Shown piece by piece: positions 36,762 to 48,094 of a DNA stretch of 64,000 bases (within the stretch, counting starts at the first letter, position 1; every line of letters starts with the position of its first letter). The notes below the pieces were generated by a model, which did no database searches, had not been told where the DNA came from, and was given only the letters and a program-made list of their open reading frames with translations. Source of the DNA: Alphaproteobacteria bacterium (GTDB lineage: Bacteria > Pseudomonadota > Alphaproteobacteria > Micropepsales > Micropepsaceae); contig JAGWZW010000007.1 of assembly GCA_018971835.1 (NCBI GenBank), forward strand, positions 1 through 64,000. The letters run 5' to 3'. Position numbers and translations under genes: made by a program.

Positions 36762-38141
36762 TCATGCGGAAACGGCGAACTTGGTGTCCTTGATCCGCTC
36801 AGCCCTGAGACTTTCAGCCATCAGGAAAGCCAGCTCCAGGGCCTGGCTGGCGTTGAGCCGGGGATCGCAATGCGTATGATACCGGCTGGACAGATCCTCG
36901 TCCGAGATTGCCTGCGCGCCCCCCAGGCATTCGGTGACGTTCTGACCTGTCATCTCGAAATGCACACCGCCGGCATGGGTACCCTCGGCGCGATGGACCT
37001 CGAAGAAGGTCTTGATCTCCTTCAGGATGCGATCAAACGGCCGCGTCTTGAAGCCGGATTGCGACTTGATGGTGTTGCCGTGCATGGGATCGGACGACCA
37101 CACCACGCTCGCACCTTCGCGCTTCACCGCCCGGACCAGCCGCGGCAGACGCTCGCTCACCTTGTCGGCGCCGAAGCGGCAGATCAGCGTGAGCCGCCCG
37201 GGCTTGTTCTCGGGATTGAGCACCGCGATCAGCCGCAGCAACGCATCTTCCTCCATCGTCGGACCGCATTTGACCCCGACGGGATTACGGACGCCGCGGC
37301 AGAACTCGACATGCGCACCATCGAGCTGGCGCGTGCGCTCGCCGATCCACAGCATGTGGGCGGAGGTGTCGTACCAGTCGCCGGTGGTGGAATCGATGCG
37401 CGTCAGCGCCTGCTCGTAGCCGAGCAGCAACGCTTCGTGGCTGGTGTAGAAATCGGTGGTGCGCAGCTGCGGCACCGAGGCCGGCGTGACGCCGCAGGCC
37501 TCCATGAACTCCAGCGCCTCGCTGATGCGCCCGGCCAGCGCCTTGTAGCGCTCGCCGGCGGCATTGCCGGCGATGAAGCCCAGCGTCCAGCGCAGCACGT
37601 TGTGCAGATCGGCATAACCGCCCTGGGCGAAGGCCCGCAGCAGGTTGAGCGTCGCGGCGGACTGGGCATAGGCCTGCAGAAGGCGGCCCGGATCTGGCGT
37701 GCGGCTCTGCAGCTCGAAAGCCGGGCCGTTGACGATGTCACCGCGATAGGAGGGCAGTTCCACGTCCCCCTGCCGCTCGGTCGTCTCCGAACGCGGTTTG
37801 GCGAACTGGCCGGCAATACGGCCCACCTTCACCACCGGCAGGGCTGCGGCATAGGTCAGCACCACCGCCATCTGTAGCAGGACGCGGAAGGTGTCGCGGA
37901 TATTGTCCGGGTGGAATTCGGCGAAGCTTTCCGCGCAATCGCCGCCCTGGAGCAGGAAAGCCTTACCCTCCGCCACCTTGGCCAGCGCCGCGGTCAGGTT
38001 GCGGGCCTCGCCGGCAAAGACCAGCGGGGGGTGGGACTTGAGCGTAGTCTCGACCGCGGCCAGAGCCGCCGGATCCGGGTACTCCGGCACCTGGCGGATC
38101 GGCTTCTGCCGCCAACTCGAAGGACTCCAGGACTGGGACAC
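36762..38141 (-). CDS. class II 3-deoxy-D-arabino-heptulosonate 7-phosphate synthase
   Basis: First enzyme of the shikimate pathway, plant/mycobacterial type. The 459-residue protein has the metal cysteine in [10 protein letters not shown] (Cys69), the substrate-binding arginines in [12 protein letters not shown], and the later metal ligands in [22 protein letters not shown] and HCDPRLN. The start is GTG at 38141, supported by AGGAG 8 nt upstream and by the normal length that results. It supplies chorismate, upstream of the trp genes at the left end. Confidence 0.95.
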   Translation of the reverse strand: MSQSWSPSSWRQKPIRQVPEYPDPAALAAVETTLKSHPPLVFAGEARNLTAALAKVAEGKAFLLQGGDCAESFAEFHPDNIRDTFRVLLQMAVVLTYAAALPVVKVGRIAGQFAKPRSETTERQGDVELPSYRGDIVNGPAFELQSRTPDPGRLLQAYAQSAATLNLLRAFAQGGYADLHNVLRWTLGFIAGNAAGERYKALAGRISEALEFMEACGVTPASVPQLRTTDFYTSHEALLLGYEQALTRIDSTTGDWYDTSAHMLWIGERTRQLDGAHVEFCRGVRNPVGVKCGPTMEEDALLRLIAVLNPENKPGRLTLICRFGADKVSERLPRLVRAVKREGASVVWSSDPMHGNTIKSQSGFKTRPFDRILKEIKTFFEVHRAEGTHAGGVHFEMTGQNVTECLGGAQAISDEDLSSRYHTHCDPRLNASQALELAFLMAESLRAERIKDTKFAVSA

Positions 38142-38223
38142 CAAACGCACTCCTAACCGTCTGGCTGTGGATATACGGGACGGGCGGCCCCATTGCCAGC
38201 CTCCCATCGCCGCGGGTACCGCC

Positions 38224-38976
38224 CTATTGCGGCAGTTCGGGGATCACCGGGCCCCGGCCGCCCAGGATTTCCTGCGCCCGCTGCTGGCGGTAGACGCTGC
38301 GCATGGTGCCGTAGGGATCGACCGACTGCCCGCCCAGCTGGTCACGGAACACGATATTGCGGGCGTGCTTCTCGAAGGGCGCCAAGCTGTGCACGCCGAC
38401 CGCCGTGACCGCATGCGCCCAGAGCGACCAGTCGGTCGGCAGGTAGAAGAGCGGATCGGCCAGCAGATCGACGCCCGCCCCCAGCGTGTCGCGCGCGGTG
38501 GTGGGGCCGATCATGGGCAGTACCAGGAACGGCCCGGAACCGACCCCATAGATCGCCAGGGTCTGGCCGAAATCCGAGACGTGGCGCGGGAAGCCCTGTT
38601 CGGCGGCAAAGTCCCAGGTTCCGGCAAGGCCGATGGTGGAGTTCAGCGTGAAGCGCAGCAGCGTCTCGCCCGCGCGGCCGATGTGACCCTGAAGCACGTC
38701 ATTGGTGAAGGTCACCGGGGATTCGAGATTGGCCAGCGCGTTGTTGATGCCGTGCCGCAGAGGCCCGGGGAAATGATAAACATAGATCCAGGCGACAGGC
38801 AGCGTGACGTATTTGTTGAACGTGTTGTTGAACGCAAAGATCGTCCGGTTGCTACGTTCGAAGGGGTCGTCGATCGCGCCATTGACCACATCCGGCGGCG
38901 CGCTGGCGCAGCCGGCGAGCCAGAGCGCTGCCAGAAGGACGCCTGCGCGTTCGAGCCGCCGCCCCCAAAGACGCAC
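38224..38976 (-). CDS. mlaA: MlaA (VacJ) outer-membrane lipoprotein
   Basis: A 250-residue lipoprotein that removes mislocalised phospholipids from the outer leaflet of the outer membrane for return by the Mla system. The signal peptide ends in the lipobox LAGC (Cys23). The body has [14 protein letters not shown], a hallmark of MlaA, then [19 protein letters not shown] at 38976 is the start, with GAGG just upstream. No mlaBCDEF genes are nearby, as is usual. Confidence 0.93.
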   Translation of the reverse strand: MRLWGRRLERAGVLLAALWLAGCASAPPDVVNGAIDDPFERSNRTIFAFNNTFNKYVTLPVAWIYVYHFPGPLRHGINNALANLESPVTFTNDVLQGHIGRAGETLLRFTLNSTIGLAGTWDFAAEQGFPRHVSDFGQTLAIYGVGSGPFLVLPMIGPTTARDTLGAGVDLLADPLFYLPTDWSLWAHAVTAVGVHSLAPFEKHARNIVFRDQLGGQSVDPYGTMRSVYRQQRAQEILGGRGPVIPELPQ

Positions 38977-39045
38977 GACACCTCATCCTACTCTGCCCCT
39001 CCGCAGAGGATGGCATATCGGGCGGCTTGCGTCATGTGCGGCAGA

Positions 39046-40428
39046 TCAATGCGCCGGCGCCTTGGAATAGCTTTTCGACCGCATGGTTACCAGTTCCTCG
39101 GCAGCGGAAGGATGCAGCGCGACGGTAGCGTCGAAATCGGCCTTGGTGGCGCCCATCTTCATGGCCACCGCCACCACCTGGATCATCTCGGCAGCGTCGG
39201 CACCGAAGATATGGCACCCCAGAACCTGGCCGGTCACGGCATCGACGATCATCTTGAAGAACGAGCGCTCCTGGCGGCCCGAAAGCGTATGCTTCAGCGG
39301 GCGGAAGCGCGACGTATAGACGTCGATGCTGTGGCCCGCAGCCAGCGCCGCGGCTTCGGTCAGGCCCACAGTGCCGATCTCTGGTTGGCTGAACACCGCG
39401 CTCGGCACCAGACGGTGATCGACCGGCGTGGGCTTGCCCTCGAACACCGTCTTCACGAACGCCATCGCTTCATGGATGGCGACGGGCGTGAGCTGGATGC
39501 GGTCGGTGACGTCGCCGATGGCGTAGATATGATCGACATTGCTCTTGGAGAAGTCGTCCACCTTCACTTCGCCGCGTTCGCCGATCTCCACGCCCGCCTT
39601 GTCGAGCCCAAGGCCGTCGGTGTTGGGCACCCGGCCGATCGCCAGCATGACGGCATCGGCTTCGAGCATCTCGCCGTGATCGGTGAGGGCAAACAGTTCG
39701 TCGCCGCGCTTGTCCAGGCGCTTAAACACGCGATTGGTGACGATGCGGATGCCCTTCTTCGTCATCGCCTCGGTCAGGCAGTCGCGCATGTCCTCGTCGA
39801 AGCCGCGCAGAATCTTGTCGCGACGGTAGACCAGCGTGACCTCCGCGCCGAGGCCGTGGAAGATGTTGGCGAACTCCACCGCGATATAGCCGCCGCCCGC
39901 CACCATCACGCGGCGCGGCAACTTGTCGAGATAGAAGGCCTCGTTCGAGGTGATGGCATGTTCGGCACCGCTGCAATCCCCGGTGTTCCGCGAGGGCCGC
40001 CCGCCGGTAGCGATCAGGATGTGTTTGGCCGTCACCGTGCGGCCGGATTTCTTGAGCAGGATGGTGTGCGGATCCGCGAACTCGGCGCGCTCCATGACGA
40101 TTTCGACACCGGCCTTGGAGACGTTCTCGCGGTAGAGCCCTTCGAGACGGCCGATCTCCTTGTTCTTGTTGGCGACGAGCACGTTCCAGTCGAACTTCGG
40201 GCGCGGCACGGTCCAGCCGAAGCCGCCGGCGTCCTCGAAATCCTCCATGTAGTGGCTGGCGTAGACAAAGAGCTTCTTGGGAATGCAGCCGCGGATCACA
40301 CAGGTGCCGCCGAAAGCGTGTTCCTCGGCGATGGCAACGCGCGCGCCGGCGGCCGCCGCCATGCGGCTGGCACGCACGCCACCAGACCCGCCGCCGATCA
40401 CAAAGAGGTCGTAGTCGTAGGCGTTCAC
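39046..40428 (-). CDS. gor: glutathione-disulfide reductase
   Basis: FAD-dependent NADPH oxidoreductase that keeps glutathione reduced. The 460-residue protein has the FAD loop [13 protein letters not shown], the redox pair Cys43/Cys48 in [13 protein letters not shown], the NADPH motif [12 protein letters not shown] and the C-terminal catalytic histidine in [11 protein letters not shown]. The start is GTG at 40428, overlapping the rpiA stop (GTGA), with AGAGGAA just before it. It pairs functionally with the Atm1-type exporter elsewhere in the window, but that link is inference. Confidence 0.95.
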   Translation of the reverse strand: MNAYDYDLFVIGGGSGGVRASRMAAAAGARVAIAEEHAFGGTCVIRGCIPKKLFVYASHYMEDFEDAGGFGWTVPRPKFDWNVLVANKNKEIGRLEGLYRENVSKAGVEIVMERAEFADPHTILLKKSGRTVTAKHILIATGGRPSRNTGDCSGAEHAITSNEAFYLDKLPRRVMVAGGGYIAVEFANIFHGLGAEVTLVYRRDKILRGFDEDMRDCLTEAMTKKGIRIVTNRVFKRLDKRGDELFALTDHGEMLEADAVMLAIGRVPNTDGLGLDKAGVEIGERGEVKVDDFSKSNVDHIYAIGDVTDRIQLTPVAIHEAMAFVKTVFEGKPTPVDHRLVPSAVFSQPEIGTVGLTEAAALAAGHSIDVYTSRFRPLKHTLSGRQERSFFKMIVDAVTGQVLGCHIFGADAAEMIQVVAVAMKMGATKADFDATVALHPSAAEELVTMRSKSYSKAPAH

Positions 40429-41135
40429 GCCTTCCTCTCGATCACTTCCACACCCTCGGGCCGGGCGATGACCAGCGCCGAGGCAATACCGATGAAGAGG
40501 CCGTGATCGACCACGCCGGTGAGCCCGCCGAGCGCGCGCGCCAGCGCTGCAGCATCCTTGATGGCGCCGAAGGCGCAATCGACGATGAAATTGCCGCCGT
40601 CGGTGCGGAACGGCTCCTGATTGCCGCCGCGGATCGTCATCGGCACGTCGCTATAGTCGAGCCCCGCGATAGCGGCCTCGATACGGCGGATCGTGGTCTT
40701 GATGCCAAAGGAGACGATCTCCACCGGCAAGGGAAAAATGCCAAGCCGGTCCACCAGCTTGGAGCCGTCTGCAATCACCACCATGCGCTTGGAAGACGCC
40801 GCCACGATCTTCTCGCGCAACAGCGCCCCGCCGCCGCCCTTGATGAGGTTGAGGTCGCGATCGGCTTCATCGGCGCCGTCCACAGTCAGTTCGAGGGGGG
40901 CGGCTGCATCCAGTTCCACCAGCGGGATGCCCAGAGCCTTGGCCTTCTGGGCAGTGCGCTGGGAGGTAGGCACGCCCACCACATCCAGCCCGGCCTGCAC
41001 CTTGGGGCCAAGCAGTTCGAGAAAGGCCTCGGCGGTGGAGCCGGTGCCGAGGCCCAGCGTCATACCCGAGGTGACGAAATCGAGCGCGCGGGCCGCAGCC
41101 TCGCGCTTCAGGGAAGACGGATCGGATCGACTCAT
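40425..41135 (-). CDS. rpiA: ribose-5-phosphate isomerase A
   Basis: Interconverts ribose-5-phosphate and ribulose-5-phosphate. The 236-residue protein has the phosphate loop [40 protein letters not shown] with the catalytic aspartates and glutamate, and [10 protein letters not shown] at 41135 is used; an upstream in-frame opening has no supporting homology. It is coupled to gor by a 4-nt overlap, so pentose-phosphate and NADPH-dependent redox genes share a transcript. Confidence 0.96.
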   Translation of the reverse strand: MSRSDPSSLKREAAARALDFVTSGMTLGLGTGSTAEAFLELLGPKVQAGLDVVGVPTSQRTAQKAKALGIPLVELDAAAPLELTVDGADEADRDLNLIKGGGGALLREKIVAASSKRMVVIADGSKLVDRLGIFPLPVEIVSFGIKTTIRRIEAAIAGLDYSDVPMTIRGGNQEPFRTDGGNFIVDCAFGAIKDAAALARALGGLTGVVDHGLFIGIASALVIARPEGVEVIERKA

Positions 41136-41310
41136 GGTTCCAACTCTATCAGAGATGACCGCTTTGTCATGCACACCCACCTGCGGCCGGCTGCCGGCGG
41201 CCGTGCCGGGAGCGCATAACGCTTCGATCATCTAGGAAATATTTTCGGGCACCGCAGGACACCATGACGTCGCATGGCCGGCGCAGCCCCCGAAGTTGCA
41301 GCCAGGAGCC

Positions 41311-43140
<1,830 letters not shown>

Positions 43141-44490
43141 TCACTTGCCCTCTTTTTTCTTGGCCTTCGCGGCAGCTTTGATGGCGCGGAATTTCGCCGC
43201 CCAGCCCGCCACATCCTTGCGATCACCGCGCACCACCGCGAGCGCATCCTTCTCGACATTATCTTTCGCAATAACGGAACCCGCGCCGATATAGGCACCG
43301 TCTGCGATCGTCACTGGCGCCACCAGTGCCGAATTGGAGCCGATAAAGGCGCCGGCGCCGATATCGGTATGGTATTTGAAAAAGCCGTCGTAATTGCAGG
43401 TGATGGTGCCCGCACCGATATTGGCGCCGGCGCCGACCCGCGCATCCCCCAGATAGGTGAGGTGATTGGCCTTCGCGCCTTTTTCGACGCGCGCATTCTT
43501 GACCTCGACAAAGTTGCCGATATGCGCATCCGCTTCGATATGCGCGCCCGGCCGCAGCCGGGCATATGGTCCGATCAGTGCGTCCCGTTCCACCACGGCG
43601 CCTTCGAGATGGCAAAAGGCTTTGACCTCCGCGCCCGCCTTCACCGTGACGCCCGGACCGAAGACCACGTAGGGGCCGATCTGGGCATCGGCTTCCAGCA
43701 CCGTGTCGTGGCAGAGATAGACCGTCTCCGGCGCCGTCATGCCCACGCCCGACGCCAGCGCGGCTTCCCGCAGGCGCTTCTGCATCTGCGCCTCGGCGCC
43801 AGCCAGCTCGGCGCGGGAGTTCACGCCCATCATCTCGGTTTCGTCGGCCTCGACCACGGCGCAGGACACCCCGTCCTTGCGCGCCAGGGCGGGCACGTCG
43901 GTGAGGTAAAACTCTTTCTGCGCATTCCTGTTATCGAGCTTCGCCGCCCAGCCGAAAAAGCGCCCGGCCTCGGCCGCCATAATCCCGGCGTTGCAGCGTT
44001 TGACCGCGCGCTCGACAGCGTCGGCGTCCTTGTATTCGACGATACGCGAGAGCATGCCATCGGCACCGACGATGACGCGGCCATAGGCCGGATTCTCCGA
44101 GTGGAAAGCCACTACCGCCATGCCGGACTTTTCCTGGGCCGCGAAAGACGCGGCAAAGGTCGCCCCCGTCACCAGCGGCATATCGCCGTAAGCAACGATC
44201 ACCGTCCCGTCGAACCCGCCCAAAAGGGGCGCAGCGGCAGCGGCGGCATGGCCGGTGCCGAGCTGCTCGTGCTGGATCACTGATTCGGCGCCCTCGGCAG
44301 CCGCAAAGGCGCGCACCATCTCGGCCGACGGCGCCGTTACCACCACGATGCGCTCCACGCCGGCCTCGCGCACCGCGGCGATGACATGGCCCAGGATCGG
44401 CCGGCCCGCCACCTTGTGCATCACCTTGGGCAATTGGGATTTCATCCTTGTGCCCATGCCCGCCGCCAGAACGATTGCCGCCCGCTTCAT
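43141..44490 (-). CDS. glmU: bifunctional UDP-GlcNAc pyrophosphorylase / GlcN-1-P acetyltransferase
   Basis: A 449-residue enzyme making UDP-GlcNAc for peptidoglycan and LPS. The N-terminal uridylyltransferase has LAAGMGTRMKSQLPKVMHK. The C-terminal half (from about 250) is a left-handed beta-helix of hexapeptide repeats with the acetyl-CoA site near VTIADGAYIGAGSVI. It is directly followed by glmS, so both last-step and first-step enzymes are made together. The gene is divergent from gph across 150 nt. Confidence 0.97.
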   Translation of the reverse strand: MKRAAIVLAAGMGTRMKSQLPKVMHKVAGRPILGHVIAAVREAGVERIVVVTAPSAEMVRAFAAAEGAESVIQHEQLGTGHAAAAAAPLLGGFDGTVIVAYGDMPLVTGATFAASFAAQEKSGMAVVAFHSENPAYGRVIVGADGMLSRIVEYKDADAVERAVKRCNAGIMAAEAGRFFGWAAKLDNRNAQKEFYLTDVPALARKDGVSCAVVEADETEMMGVNSRAELAGAEAQMQKRLREAALASGVGMTAPETVYLCHDTVLEADAQIGPYVVFGPGVTVKAGAEVKAFCHLEGAVVERDALIGPYARLRPGAHIEADAHIGNFVEVKNARVEKGAKANHLTYLGDARVGAGANIGAGTITCNYDGFFKYHTDIGAGAFIGSNSALVAPVTIADGAYIGAGSVIAKDNVEKDALAVVRGDRKDVAGWAAKFRAIKAAAKAKKKEGK

Positions 44491-44640
44491 GCGCCCTGCT
44501 GCCCCTCATAGCTGATTTGCATACGCGGCCCTTGCTCTCATGTTGCACTCCGCCCGATAAACGGGCTCGGCCGCTGCGTAAAGTGACGTTTTGCGACTTT
44601 ATGTTGCCAGCCGCCCCTACCGAAATCCATAAAGACCGTC

Positions 44641-45312
44641 ATGCCCCATAGACCCGCTTATATCTTCGATCTCGATGGCACGCTGGTGGATACCGCGCCC
44701 GATCTGCTGGCCGCGACCAACGCCGTGCTCCGCGGCGCCCACCGCGCCACAGTCGATCCCGAGACGTTGCGCCATATGGTCGGCTTCGGGGCGCGTTCAC
44801 TCATTTCCCAGGCTTTTGCCGCCACCGGTGAACCGGCCGTCGAAGCCGAGCTGCCCGTGCTGGTGGACAATTTCATTGCCCATTACCGCCAGAACATTGC
44901 GGCCGAAAGCCGGCCCTTTCCAGGCGTGGAGCGGACATTGGCGGGGCTGGCCCGCAGCGCGCGACTGGGCGTGCTCACCAACAAGCCGCAGAGCCTGACC
45001 GACCTGCTGCTGCCCGCGCTGAAGCTCGACCGTTACTTCGCGGCCATTCACGGCGCCGGCCGGCTCGAGGTGGCCAAGCCGGACGCACGCGTCTTCCACC
45101 ATGTGATCGAGGAACTGGGCGGCATGGGCGCCGGCGCCGTGATGATCGGCGACAGCGCCACCGACGTGGCCACCGCGCGGGCGGCCGGCGTGCCGGTGAT
45201 CGTCGTCTCCTATGGCTATACTCCGGTGCCAGCGGCCGAACTGGGCGGAGATGCGGTGACCGCTGACTTCACGGAAATTCCGGCCCTGGCAAAAAAGCTG
45301 CTGGGCGGCTGA
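44641..45312 (+). CDS. gph: phosphoglycolate phosphatase (HAD)
   Basis: A 223-residue HAD phosphatase. The nucleophile motif is FDLDGTLVDTAPDL, motif II lies in GVLTNKPQ, and motif IV reads MIGDSATDVATA. The gene is complete, ending IPALAKKLLGG-stop. The last 16 codons recur in diverged form at 46210-46257, beyond the next gene, so the 3' end of this gene is the left border of a likely insertion or exchange. The original downstream neighbour was probably the tRNA-Val gene. Confidence 0.9.
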   Translation: MPHRPAYIFDLDGTLVDTAPDLLAATNAVLRGAHRATVDPETLRHMVGFGARSLISQAFAATGEPAVEAELPVLVDNFIAHYRQNIAAESRPFPGVERTLAGLARSARLGVLTNKPQSLTDLLLPALKLDRYFAAIHGAGRLEVAKPDARVFHHVIEELGGMGAGAVMIGDSATDVATARAAGVPVIVVSYGYTPVPAAELGGDAVTADFTEIPALAKKLLGG

Positions 45313-45473
45313 CCGGCCGCGCGCCAATCCGGGCGTGCCGCGACGACGTCGCAGGGCAGAGCTGCACGTGTGAAACTGATCTGCAATTTCAATAGAAACT
45401 GCACGTTCCGGTTGTGCAGAAGGCGCAACTCTTGGTAACATTGCGGTCGATATAGAAAAAGACGGCCAGTGTT
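45313..45473. other. gph-methyltransferase gap with repeated CTGCAC half-sites
   Basis: CTGCAC occurs at 45362-45367 and 45399-45404, and its complement GTGCAG at 45414-45419; the last two form an inverted repeat with a 9-nt spacer. GC content drops here, marking the start of the atypical segment. These could be regulator half-sites for the methyltransferase gene, but no promoter pair could be fixed. Confidence 0.3.
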
Positions 45474-46307
45474 ATGTCTTCAGCATCGGCACACGCTACA
45501 TCTCGCAAAAATTACGCTACGGCGGACGCGAAAACAGTCGCGCTCGCCGAAATAATCGACAATATTCGACAGGATAAAATACATAAGGTTCTTGTCGTGG
45601 GATGTGGCTCCGGCCGAGAGGCCGGAGTTCTTGCGAGACGATGGAGCGCCTATACTGTTGGAATTGATACGGGAGCCCAATTCGCGTTTCAGACTGCGGC
45701 GGCCGCACCCGCGCAGCTGCGCATTATGGACGCGGAGGCTTTGGAATTTGAAAGTGACGAGTTTGACTTGGTGTATTCATTCCATGCCTTGGAGCACATA
45801 AAAGATTCGGATCAGGCGCTTGCAGAAATGAGCCGTGTCTTGCGGCCAGGGGGCGCATTCTGTATCGGCACGCCGAACAGCCACCGCCTGATCGGTTATC
45901 TGGGCTCGCCAGTGTCCATTGCGGACAAAGTGCGATGGAACCTCGCCGATTGGCACGCGCGCCTGGCAGGCCGGTGGAGCAATCAAGCTGGCGCACACGC
46001 CGGATTCTCCGAGGATGAACTGCTAGCCGCGTGCCGTCGCGCCTTTGGCGCCGGCGAAAGTGTGAGCGCGGCCTATTACGCGCAGCTCCGCCCGCACGCG
46101 CTATCGACCCGCCTCGTGAACACCATGCCTCTCGGAAAATGGCTGCGCCCTTGCTGTTATATCGCAGGGGTTGCGGCTGAGGCCGATGGCATGCGCTGTC
46201 TCGACCGGCGATTTCTTCCCGATTCCGGCGCTGGCGAAAAAACTGCTCGGCGCTTGACGGGTTGCGTCCCGGCGCCTTATAGGCCTTCCTCCCCGGCTGC
46301 GAGTTGA
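45474..46307 (+). CDS. class I SAM-dependent methyltransferase, C-terminus altered by fusion
   Basis: A 277-residue protein with a UbiE/COQ5-like methyltransferase fold: motif I VLVVGCGSGREAGVLA (about residues 38-53), acidic motif GIDTGAQ, then DEFDLVYSFHALEHI and LRPGGAFCIGTPN. Codon use is more AT-rich than in gph or the trp genes, a sign of transfer. The last 32 codons read, in another frame, through a remnant of a gph gene, so the natural C-terminus was probably lost and replaced by chance sequence. Substrate unknown; the ribosome site is weak. Confidence 0.75.
   Translation: MSSASAHATSRKNYATADAKTVALAEIIDNIRQDKIHKVLVVGCGSGREAGVLARRWSAYTVGIDTGAQFAFQTAAAAPAQLRIMDAEALEFESDEFDLVYSFHALEHIKDSDQALAEMSRVLRPGGAFCIGTPNSHRLIGYLGSPVSIADKVRWNLADWHARLAGRWSNQAGAHAGFSEDELLAACRRAFGAGESVSAAYYAQLRPHALSTRLVNTMPLGKWLRPCCYIAGVAAEADGMRCLDRRFLPDSGAGEKTARRLTGCVPAPYRPSSPAAS
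46210..46257 (+). pseudogene. remnant of a second gph 3' end
   Basis: Sixteen codons ending in TGA encode DFFPIPALAKKLLGA, against DFTEIPALAKKLLGG at the end of the intact gph (45265-45312). From the Ile codon on, most base differences are at third codon positions (GCC/GCG, GCA/GCG, AAG/AAA, CTG/CTG or CTC), so this is a diverged true coding copy, not a recent duplication. It lies out of frame inside the end of the methyltransferase gene and 68 nt before tRNA-Val. Confidence 0.7.
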
Positions 46308-46324
46308 AACGCGGGCTGAAACGG

Positions 46325-46399
46325 GGGCGCGTAGCTCAGCGGGAGAGCACTCCCTTCACACGGGAGGGGTCACAGGTTCAATCCCTGTCGCGCCCACCA
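46325..46399 (+). tRNA. tRNA-Val (anticodon CAC)
   Basis: A full cloverleaf: acceptor GGGCGCG (46325-46331) pairs with CGCGCCC (46389-46395). The D arm is GCTC...GAGC, the anticodon stem CTCCC/GGGAG encloses loop TTCACAC with anticodon CAC, and the T arm ACAGG-TTCAATC-CCTGT is followed by an encoded CCA (46397-46399). The adjacent restriction-modification genes suggest the locus is an integration hot spot, but no copy of the tRNA 3' end was found downstream. Confidence 0.95.
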
Positions 46400-46738
46400 T
46401 GAAATCAAAGACTTAGCTTGCACTGTAAGGCGGATGCGATACCGGGCCCTGCGTCAAGACAGTCTCCGGGCTAGATACCCTCGGCAGTATGTTCTTGTAT
46501 CGTTCTGACGCTCCAAGGCAACTCTCTTTCAAGGCTGAGCAGTGGACGGCGGACAGCCAACATGTCGAGCGTGTCTAGCTGTGACCGCCAACCTGCTCGT
46601 TGCCCGCGCTACCTATGTCGAAGCCACGCGCTGCTATCCCGCAGTCGTCATCACGCTTCGCCGCGGCATCTGGATCATCGAGGAACATGAGCTCGGATAG
46701 ACTTATGGTCACCGAATCACTCAGGCGCACCTTCAGCC
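46400..46738. other. gap between tRNA-Val and the methyltransferase gene
   Basis: 339 bases with no established gene. It contains only the short candidate ORF at 46581-46700 and no recognisable integrase fragment, att repeat or terminator. Composition is intermediate between host and island. Confidence 0.5.
46581..46700 (+). CDS. possible 39-aa ORF
   Basis: A GTG-initiated frame in the tRNA-DNA methyltransferase gap encodes TANLLVARATYVEATRC and later LRRGIWIIEEHELG. Third positions are mostly G/C, as in the host genes and unlike the adjoining R-M genes, which suggests a real small gene or the tail of a broken one. The frame can extend back to a GTG at 46542. The ribosome site is poor. No family recognised. 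Confidence 0.3.
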   Translation: MTANLLVARATYVEATRCYPAVVITLRRGIWIIEEHELG

Positions 46739-48094
46739 ATGCGGCATTATTCAGTCATTTCACTTTTCTCCGGCGCGATGGGCCTCGACATCGGGCTTGA
46801 GCAAACTGGACGATTCCGGGTGCGTGCTGTCGTGGAAAAGGAGCGATCATTTTGCGAAACGATCCGAGCGAATAAAGCAGCCGGGCGTCTGGCCGGAGAC
46901 CTCGTAATTTTCGAGGGCGATATCCGTTCCATCAATCCAGCAGATGTCCTAGCTGCAGCTGGGCTCAAGCCCGGCGAGCTCGACGTCCTCGTCGGAGGGC
47001 CGCCGTGCCAGTCGTTCAGTACGGCCGGTCGACGCGGAACAACACAGGATGCCCGAGGGACGCTGCTTTGGGAGTATCTGCGGTTTGTTGGCTATATGCG
47101 GCCCCGTTTTTTCCTGATGGAGAACGTCAGAGGGCTACTATCGGCGGGCTTGAAGCATCGCCCTATCGCAGAGCGACCAGAAAATGGCGGTCCGCCACTT
47201 ACGGCAGACGAGCAGCCCGGTTCGGTGGTTCGCCAGTTCGCCGATGACCTTCAAAGCATCGATGGCGGTTACCATATGGATTGTTTCGAGGTGAACGCCG
47301 TTAACTACGGTGCTCCACAACTCAGAGAACGCGCGCTCTTCATCGGGAATCGATTTAACGCTCAAGTCGATTTTCCGAACCCCACCCACGGCAAACCCCG
47401 CCAAGGCGATGAGCAACTCGTCGATTTATTTGATCGTGCGCCCGAATTGCTCCCATGGAGCACGCTGGGAGATGCAATCGCGAAGATCAATGATCCTGGC
47501 GATGTGGTCATGGACTTCTCACCACGTAAGAAAATGTTTCTTTCGATGGTTCCGCCCGGCTCGAATTGGCGAAGCCTTCCTATTGCCAAACAAAAAGAAT
47601 CGATGGGCAGTGCCTGGTTCGCAAAGGGAGGCAGGTCGGGTTGGTGGCGACGGCTCTCGTTTGACCTCCCCTGTCCCACCCTCGTAACGATGCCGAACCA
47701 CGCGAGCACGTCTCTGTGCCACCCGACGGCCGTTCGAGCTCTAAGTCTGAAGGAATACGCGGCAATTCAGGAATTTCCCGCAGATTGGGAATTTCGCGGT
47801 ACCACCGCGCAGCAATACGCTCAAGTTGGCAACGCCGTTCCGGTTAGACTGGGGCGGATCGCGGGTGAGGTCATAAGCCAATCATTGGACGCAATCGCCA
47901 AACGATCCTCGCGACTCTACGCGTCGCCGCCGTCGCAGTATCGAGTGATCTACGTTCAATCGCACATACGCACGCGCCAATGGTTTAAAGGCGGCGAGAC
48001 CTTTGTGTGGGAGGATGGCGCCGACGACAACGACGCTGCAAAATATGCCGCGCCAGTCACTAGCCGTCGCGCCAAGAAAATGGCGGCACGATAA
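46739..48094 (+). CDS. DNA (cytosine-5-)-methyltransferase of a type II R-M system
   Basis: A 451-residue C5 methylase with motifs in order: I SLFSGAMGLDIGLE (8-21), IV GGPPCQSFSTAGRR with catalytic Cys90, VI ENVRG (128-132), VIII QLRERA, a variable target-recognition region (about 200-330), and X QVGNAVP (362-368). A C-terminal extension of about 80 residues, rich in basic and aromatic residues, follows motif X. Codon use is AT-richer than the surroundings. The stop overlaps the endonuclease start by one base (TAATG). It protects host DNA from the partner enzyme; the recognition site cannot be deduced. Confidence 0.95.
   Translation: MRHYSVISLFSGAMGLDIGLEQTGRFRVRAVVEKERSFCETIRANKAAGRLAGDLVIFEGDIRSINPADVLAAAGLKPGELDVLVGGPPCQSFSTAGRRGTTQDARGTLLWEYLRFVGYMRPRFFLMENVRGLLSAGLKHRPIAERPENGGPPLTADEQPGSVVRQFADDLQSIDGGYHMDCFEVNAVNYGAPQLRERALFIGNRFNAQVDFPNPTHGKPRQGDEQLVDLFDRAPELLPWSTLGDAIAKINDPGDVVMDFSPRKKMFLSMVPPGSNWRSLPIAKQKESMGSAWFAKGGRSGWWRRLSFDLPCPTLVTMPNHASTSLCHPTAVRALSLKEYAAIQEFPADWEFRGTTAQQYAQVGNAVPVRLGRIAGEVISQSLDAIAKRSSRLYASPPSQYRVIYVQSHIRTRQWFKGGETFVWEDGADDNDAAKYAAPVTSRRAKKMAAR

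Noticed and set aside
43141-43160. A glmS ribozyme upstream of glmS
   Set aside because: glmS begins immediately after the glmU stop, leaving no room for a ribozyme; such elements belong mainly to Gram-positive bacteria.
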